DNA of 58,098 nt from JBNKFQ01 sp050289385 (GTDB lineage Bacteria; Pseudomonadota; Gammaproteobacteria; Pseudomonadales; Porticoccaceae), in the NCBI GenBank assembly GCA_050289385.1, contig JBNKFQ010000148.1, positions 1 to 58,098 of the forward strand, given 5' to 3'. Shown here piece after piece: positions 52,454 through 58,098 of the stretch. The notes below the pieces were generated by a model. It was not told the DNA's origin. It searched no databases and saw nothing but the letters and a program-made list of their open reading frames with translations. Each line of letters begins with the position of its first letter. The first letter of the stretch is position 1. The translations under genes and the position numbers were made by a program.

Positions 52454-52485
52454 CCAGGAAACAGGGAACAGGGAACAGGGAACAG
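52454..52485. repeat. One-armed heptamer tract between rpsU and yqeY
   Basis: Four units of GGGAACA/GGAAACA in a row (52454-52485). No inverted partner and no core are visible nearby. A single further unit, ACAGGGAACAG, at 52591-52601 overlaps the yqeY ribosome-binding site. It may be a nascent or half-lost element of the family. Confidence 0.65.
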
Positions 52486-52606
52486 AAAAGTTTGATCGGC
52501 TGGCAGGCAGTGCCAGGTACCAGTATCCGGTCTCTGTAATTCGTTGTCAGGCGCGCATTGATCGCCCATACTTTTTATTTTGAGTTCGCCACAGGGAACA
52601 GATCTT

Positions 52607-53056
52607 ATGAGTGACACCTTGAAAGCACAAATTAACGAAGCCATGAAAACCGCCATGCGCGCCCGGGACAAGCAACGCCTGGGCACCATTCGCCTGATTC
52701 AGTCAGAAATCAAGCGCATTGAGGTAGATGAGCGCATCGAACTGGACGACACCCGTTTGCTGGCCATCCTGGACAAAATGACCAAACAGCGCCGCGACTC
52801 GCTCAAACAGTACGAAGACGCCAACCGCGAAGACCTGGCCGCACAAGAGCGCTTTGAGATTGACGTTATCAGCCAGTTTCTGCCTGCCGCACTCAGCGAT
52901 GCCGAACTGGAAACCCTGGTTGCCGACGCCGTTGCCAGTACCGGTGCATCTTCAATGGCCGATATGGGCAAGGTGATGGGTGTGGTTAAACCTCAGGTAC
53001 AAGGCCGTGCGGATATGGGTGCAGTGAGCAAACTGGTGAAGGCGAAGCTGGGATGA
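52607..53056 (+). CDS. yqeY: GatB/YqeY domain protein
   Basis: 149 residues from ATG 52607, with AGGGA 9 bases upstream. It consists of the helical YqeY domain related to the tail of GatB (LKAQINEAMKTAMRARDKQ, LGTIRLIQSEIKRIEVD, DMGKVMGVVKPQVQGRADM). Such proteins may bind tRNA but have no established role. Its place between rpsU and dnaG is the same as in Pseudomonas. Heptamer-arm element 8 begins 3 bases after its stop. Confidence 0.94.
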   Translation: MSDTLKAQINEAMKTAMRARDKQRLGTIRLIQSEIKRIEVDERIELDDTRLLAILDKMTKQRRDSLKQYEDANREDLAAQERFEIDVISQFLPAALSDAELETLVADAVASTGASSMADMGKVMGVVKPQVQGRADMGAVSKLVKAKLG

Positions 53057-53059
53057 AAA

Positions 53060-53179
53060 AGTCGGAAGTCGGAAGTTGGAAGTCGGAAGAGAAAGATTCG
53101 TGTCGTCGCTTCGCTCGACCGTGTTTTTGGCTTGGGCTTTTGGCTCTTCCTTCCAACTTCCGACTTCCGACTTCCGACT
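53060..53179. repeat. Heptamer-arm element 8 (between yqeY and dnaG)
   Basis: The left arm at 53060-53089 has four units of AGTCGGA/AGTTGGA. The right arm at 53146-53179 has nearly five units of the complement. A divergent core, TCGTCGCTTCGCTCGA, is at 53103-53118 in the minus orientation. At 120 bp it is the shortest copy. The right arm stops 9 bases before the dnaG ATG, which then has no clear ribosome-binding site. Confidence 0.82.
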
Positions 53180-53188
53180 AAGCAAATT

Positions 53189-55162
53189 ATGGCTGGCAAA
53201 ATACCTCAATACTTCATCGACGACCTGCTGGACCGTGTCGATATCGTTGACGTAATCAACGCCCGCGTACAACTCAAAAAAACAGGCAAGAACTATTCTG
53301 CCCGCTGCCCTTTTCACGACGAGAAAACGCCGTCTTTCACCGTCAGCCCCGAAAAGCAGTTCTACCACTGCTTTGGCTGCAAGGCCAGCGGCAACGCCAT
53401 CGGCTTTGTTATCGACTTTGACCGGTTTTCCTTCCCCGAAGCCGTGGAGCAACTGGCCCGCGATGTCGGCCTGGACGTGCCACGCGAAGAAACCACCCGC
53501 TTTGAAGACCTGCGCACCCGCCAGAAAAAGCGCCTGCATGAGACGTTGGGTCAGGCCGACCGCTTCTACCGCCAGCAATTGCGCCAACACCCCTCTGCGG
53601 CAACCGCCGTGGACTACCTGAAACAGCGCGGCCTTAGCGGCCAGATAGCGGCCACCTTCGGCATCGGCTTTGCCCCGCCCGGCTGGGACAACCTGCTCAA
53701 TGAGATCGGCGGTTCCACCGATACCAACCACCTGCTGGCGGAAGCCGGGCTACTGATCGAAAAGCCCGAGGAAAACAAGCGTTACGACCGTTTTCGCAAC
53801 CGCATCATGTTTCCGATTCGCGATACCCGCGGCCGCACCATTGCCTTTGGTGGCAGGGTTCTGGGAGACGACAAACCCAAATACCTGAACTCTCCGGAAA
53901 CCCCCGTATTCCATAAAGGCCGCGAGTTGTACGGCCTGTACGAAGCCACCAGATCACAGCACGATCTGAGCAATGTCGTGGTGGTAGAAGGCTATATGGA
54001 CGTGGTAGCGCTTGCGCAATTTGATATCCGCAACGCCGTCGCTACGCTGGGCACAGCCGTCACTCCGGCACACCTGGAAAAGTTGTTCCGCTACACCCCC
54101 GAAGTGGTGTTCTGTTTTGATGGCGACGTTGCTGGCAGCCAGGCCGCCCAGCGGGCGCTGGAAAACGCCCTGCCCCTGATGACCGACGGCCGCTCGGCCA
54201 GATTTCTGTTTTTGCCGCAAGGCGAAGACCCCGACAGTCTGGTGCGTCAAGTCGGGGCTGACGCCTTTAAAGACCAGATCAGGCAAGCCGAGCCGCTGTC
54301 ACGCTTTCTGTTCCGCTTGCTGTCGGAAAACATTGACACCGAGACCCCCGATGGCAAGGCGCGTCTGGCCAAACTTGCGGCGCCATACATCAACAGCATA
54401 CCCGAAGGTGTGTTCCACGAGCTGATGATCAGCCAACTGGCCTCCCTCACCGGGCTTGAAGCCAGTAAACTTGAACCACTGCTCAGCGACGGTGGTCGCC
54501 TGGTCAGGGAGCCCGATCCTGTTGCCCTGACCCCGCATGCTCCGGCACCGGAACCCGAGGCACAGCCCCCCGCGCCAATGCCCTCTGCGGACGACTACCC
54601 CGAGTCGTATCAGCCCACAAAGCGGCAGCAGCAGGCCAGCCCAACATCGGCCTATAGCACCGGGCGCATGAAGTGGACGCCAGAACGCACGATTATTGCC
54701 ATTTTGCTCAATAATCCTCATTTAACCCCCGAAACCGGCTCTTTGAGTGAGCTAAATCACCTAAATGGGCCAGAAATCAAACTTTTTAAGGATTTAAGCG
54801 AACTTTTACGCAAACAACCGGACTATACTCTCAATCATATTTTGGGATATTGGCGGGGCGTATACGGTTCTGATCAGGGAGAACTGCTGGCAGAGATCGC
54901 CGCCAGCGATTTGTTGCGACCACCGGGCGATACCAAACGTGATGATACTACCGAGTTTAGTGACGCCCTGGCTCTGGTGAAACGGAAGGCGCAAAACAGT
55001 CTGCCACCGACACAGCAGCTCAGGGCTTTACTGGAACAAGAACACCTGCAGGAAGCAGACATTAAAACAATTTACAAAATTTGGCCGTCGATTAATCCGG
55101 AAGATCTGGACCAGGCGACACGAAACAAACTCAAACAACTCATTCAAGGAACGGCGAAATAG
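53189..55162 (+). CDS. dnaG: DNA primase
   Basis: Makes RNA primers at the replication fork. It is 657 residues from ATG 53189, longer than the 581 of E. coli because of a proline-rich linker near 450-500. The CHC2 zinc ribbon has Cys40, His43, Cys61 and Cys64. The TOPRIM core includes VVVEGYMDVVAL and FDGDVAG. The C-terminal part fits the DnaB-binding helical domain. No Shine-Dalgarno is visible between the arm of element 8 and the ATG, so low translation is likely, in keeping with the low primase levels of other bacteria. Confidence 0.96.
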   Translation: MAGKIPQYFIDDLLDRVDIVDVINARVQLKKTGKNYSARCPFHDEKTPSFTVSPEKQFYHCFGCKASGNAIGFVIDFDRFSFPEAVEQLARDVGLDVPREETTRFEDLRTRQKKRLHETLGQADRFYRQQLRQHPSAATAVDYLKQRGLSGQIAATFGIGFAPPGWDNLLNEIGGSTDTNHLLAEAGLLIEKPEENKRYDRFRNRIMFPIRDTRGRTIAFGGRVLGDDKPKYLNSPETPVFHKGRELYGLYEATRSQHDLSNVVVVEGYMDVVALAQFDIRNAVATLGTAVTPAHLEKLFRYTPEVVFCFDGDVAGSQAAQRALENALPLMTDGRSARFLFLPQGEDPDSLVRQVGADAFKDQIRQAEPLSRFLFRLLSENIDTETPDGKARLAKLAAPYINSIPEGVFHELMISQLASLTGLEASKLEPLLSDGGRLVREPDPVALTPHAPAPEPEAQPPAPMPSADDYPESYQPTKRQQQASPTSAYSTGRMKWTPERTIIAILLNNPHLTPETGSLSELNHLNGPEIKLFKDLSELLRKQPDYTLNHILGYWRGVYGSDQGELLAEIAASDLLRPPGDTKRDDTTEFSDALALVKRKAQNSLPPTQQLRALLEQEHLQEADIKTIYKIWPSINPEDLDQATRNKLKQLIQGTAK

Positions 55163-55195
55163 TTTAAAAATCAAGCAATCAGGCTTGGAATGGGC

Positions 55196-55224
55196 GCGAC
55201 ATGCCCCCATTATTTAGCTATAAT
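55196..55224 (+). promoter_or_regulatory. Internal promoter of rpoD
   Basis: GCGACA at 55196-55201 and a perfect TATAAT at 55219-55224 have 17-bp spacing. It lies in the dnaG-rpoD gap and makes the upstream in-frame ATG at 55190 unusable, supporting ATG 55262 as the rpoD start. Confidence 0.55.
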
Positions 55225-55261
55225 CGCGCGTTATTTTTGTGCCATGCAACTACGGAACCAA

Positions 55262-57082
<1,821 letters not shown>

Positions 57083-57088
57083 AGCGGG

Positions 57089-57116
57089 TTGATTCCCTGG
57101 CTGTTGCCTTTATAAT
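57089..57116 (+). promoter_or_regulatory. Candidate promoter between rpoD and the tRNA
   Basis: TTGATT at 57089-57094 and TATAAT at 57111-57116 have 16-bp spacing, right after the rpoD stop. It would drive the tRNA through a leader of about 315 bases made mostly of the tandem repeats described next. Confidence 0.5.
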
Positions 57117-57118
57117 CG

Positions 57119-57140
57119 CTGCTCCCCTGATGGGGAGCAG
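57119..57140 (+). terminator. Hairpin after rpoD
   Basis: CTGCTCCCC and GGGGAGCAG form a perfect 9-bp stem around TGAT, followed by TTGCGTTT. It is probably the rpoD terminator, although the T-run is weak and it overlaps the start region of the candidate tRNA promoter. Confidence 0.5.
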
Positions 57141-57151
57141 TTGCGTTTAGA

Positions 57152-57430
57152 GAGCAGCAATGCCGAGGCAAAAGAACAAGCTTTAGTGTAAACGCCGGAT
57201 TTTTGCTTGAGAGCAAGGCGCGCGATGAGAGAGTAAAGGAGCTTACACCGGTAAGTGACTGAGCGATCGAAGAGCAGCAACGCAGCTATCGGGGAAAAAG
57301 ACAAGTTTACTTAAACGCAGTAATTTTGCCTCAGAGCAAGGCGCGCGACGAAAGAGTGAAGGAGCTTACATCCGTAAGTGACTGAACGATTGAGGAGCAG
57401 CAACGCAGCGCTGGGGGAAAAGAACAAGTT
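57152..57430 (+). repeat. Tandem repeat of about 123 bp immediately upstream of tRNA-Ile2
   Basis: The copies run 57152-57271, 57272-57394 and a partial third at 57395-57430. Each starts GAGCAGCAA and shares ACAAG(C/T)TT, GAGCAAGGCGCGCGA and GGAGCTTAC-n4-GTAAGTGACTGA. The last forms a small hairpin whose loop differs between copies. The partial copy ends just before the tRNA 5' end. No coding sequence or known family is recognised. It could be a tRNA-linked repeat that grew by unequal crossing-over. Confidence 0.85.
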
Positions 57431-57437
57431 TAAAAAA

Positions 57438-57514
57438 GGGCCCATAGCTCAGTTGGTTAGAGCAGTCGACTCATAATCGATTGGTCGTAGGTTCAAGTCC
57501 TACTGGGCCCACCA
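57438..57514 (+). tRNA. ileX: tRNA-Ile2 (anticodon CAT, lysidine type)
   Basis: A 77-nt cloverleaf with acceptor GGGCCCA/TGGGCCC, D-arm GCTC-AGTTGGTTA-GAGC, anticodon loop CTCATAA (CAT at 57472-57474), T-arm GTAGG-TTCAAGT-CCTAC, discriminator A and an encoded CCA. The CAT anticodon could mean Met. The anticodon stem and variable region (GTCGA, TCGATTGGTC) resemble E. coli ileX, and this position after rpoD is where related genomes carry tRNA-Ile2. TilS would convert C34 to lysidine so that it reads AUA. Confidence 0.9.
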
Positions 57515-57620
57515 GTCTTCGTTTTTTAAACCGCTTGCGGTTTAAAAAACTTCGCCTTGGCAAGCCTTGCCAAGCGAACCCGAAGGGGAAGACTGCCACG
57601 GCGAAGTCGCAGACGAAGAC
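57513..57620 (+). terminator. Terminator-like structured region after tRNA-Ile2
   Basis: A perfect 14-bp inverted repeat, GTTTTTTAAACCGC / GCGGTTTAAAAAAC, occupies 57521-57550. CTTGGCAA-gcc-TTGCCAAG follows at 57556-57574. These are enclosed by CAGTCTTC (57513) / GAAGACTG (57588), which competes with ACTTCGCC (57549) / GGCGAAGT (57600) and GTCTTCG (57515) / CGAAGAC (57614). The first hairpin alone would end tRNA transcription. The rest is unexplained. Confidence 0.6.
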
Positions 57621-57712
57621 GGGCCAACATTACTACGCACTGCCACCTCAAGTTGCCGGCTCTACCCCATTACCCTCCCCCCTTCACCGGCTCTAGTTTT
57701 TGCGCACCAGCA

Positions 57713-57934
57713 TTATTCACTCTGCTTGTTAGCCATTTTCTGCTCAAGAATATTATTCACAGCCCAGGACAACGGCCTGTCAATTTGCCGGGCCGATGCA
57801 ACAAGTTTTTCCTTGAGATCGTGAGAAACTCGAATGGTGATAAATTCGGCTTTTTTCTGCCGAATACAGGGGGTTGAATTGTTTGATGCAGGCGGCGCTT
57901 TACCCGCATTTGATGTATCATCTCGCTCGGTCAT
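57713..57934 (-). CDS. Small ribbon-helix-helix (CopG/Arc-like) protein
   Basis: 73 residues from ATG 57934, which has AAGGA 8 bases upstream. An ATG at 57985 would add 17 residues. The C-terminal half reads FITIRVSHDLKEKLVASARQ and then LSWAVNNILEQKM, fitting a beta strand plus two helices of an RHH DNA-binding domain. The N-terminal half is low-complexity (SNAGKAPPASNNSTP). It could be an antitoxin or a plasmid-type regulator. No toxin gene lies on its 3' side in this window, and the 5' side is cut by the window edge. The DNA between the tRNA structure and this gene (57621-57712) holds nothing I recognise. Confidence 0.6.
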   Translation of the reverse strand: MTERDDTSNAGKAPPASNNSTPCIRQKKAEFITIRVSHDLKEKLVASARQIDRPLSWAVNNILEQKMANKQSE

Positions 57935-58098
57935 AACGGATATCCTTGTATCTGTTGTGATTAGTCGTCCGTCCAGAGTGTTCACGCACTTTGGGCGGGC
58001 GCATTCGTTAAATATGCAGATTGTTTAAAGTCGTTTTTTCCGGCAATACAGCCCTCCTTTCGTTTGAATAACCCTAATACGCATACAGCCAACAAATC

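Noticed and set aside
57438..57514. tRNA-Met (elongator) reading of the CAT anticodon
   Set aside because: Anticodon-stem and variable-loop bases and the location after rpoD fit tRNA-Ile2 better. Not fully excluded.
57713..57985. Complete toxin-antitoxin pair with the RHH protein
   Set aside because: No toxin-like frame lies downstream, and the upstream side is cut by the window edge.

Overview
The window is chromosomal DNA from a gammaproteobacterium, probably marine and broadly Cellvibrionales/Pseudomonadales-like; I cannot name the genus. This rests on protein similarity and on gene order remembered from Pseudomonas: lspA-ileS-ribF-murJ-rpsT-proB-obgE-rpmA-rplU-ispB on the left, ssb-MFS-uvrA in the middle, and yeaG-yeaH-spoVR / cca / folK-folB-tsaD / rpsU-yqeY-dnaG-rpoD-tRNA on the right. 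Nearly all of it is core genome. No insertion sequence, phage, CRISPR array or rRNA gene was seen.

Layout: 1-8.0 kb, lipoprotein maturation, Ile-tRNA synthetase, FAD synthesis, lipid II flippase and a secreted phytase/esterase-like propeller protein. 8.3-13.3 kb, ribosomal proteins, proB, obgE and ispB. 13.3-19.8 kb, pgi, a small membrane protein, manB-galU, fabB and ssb with a perfect SOS box. 19.9-28 kb, an MFS carrier, then a compact accessory cluster inserted between the MFS gene and uvrA. That cluster holds an FN3-like membrane protein, an SSS-family symporter, a 40-residue membrane peptide, an ATCase-like carbamoyltransferase, an asparagine-synthase-like amidotransferase and a convergent N-carbamoyl-amino-acid hydrolase. 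28-33 kb, uvrA and a K+-dependent-type membrane pyrophosphatase. 33.6-38.7 kb, the PrkA/YeaH/SpoVR stress operon. 38.9-43.6 kb, a 2-oxoacid:ferredoxin oxidoreductase operon. 43.7-50.5 kb, mscS, corA, cca, a pteridine reductase, hsp20 behind an FNR/Anr-type box, an FMN 2-hydroxyacid dehydrogenase, folK and folB. 50.7-57.5 kb, tsaD and the macromolecular synthesis operon ending in tRNA-Ile2(CAT). A ribbon-helix-helix protein closes the window.

Two things stand out. (1) A family of at least eight composite intergenic repeats of about 120-170 bp. Each has inverted arms of tandem heptamers, and seven of the eight have a shared interior core close to GGCCGAGCGNAGCRATGGCC. The heptamer differs between elements, but the two arms of one element match, up to perfect 33-bp inverted repeats. 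They sit at gene joints inside conserved operons, touch the start codons of proB and dnaG, and supply the stop codon of tsaD. (2) The 21.5-27.9 kb cluster looks able to make, move and degrade a carbamoylated, amidated amino acid. A carbamoyl-glutamine-amide-type compatible solute is a concrete but untested hypothesis.
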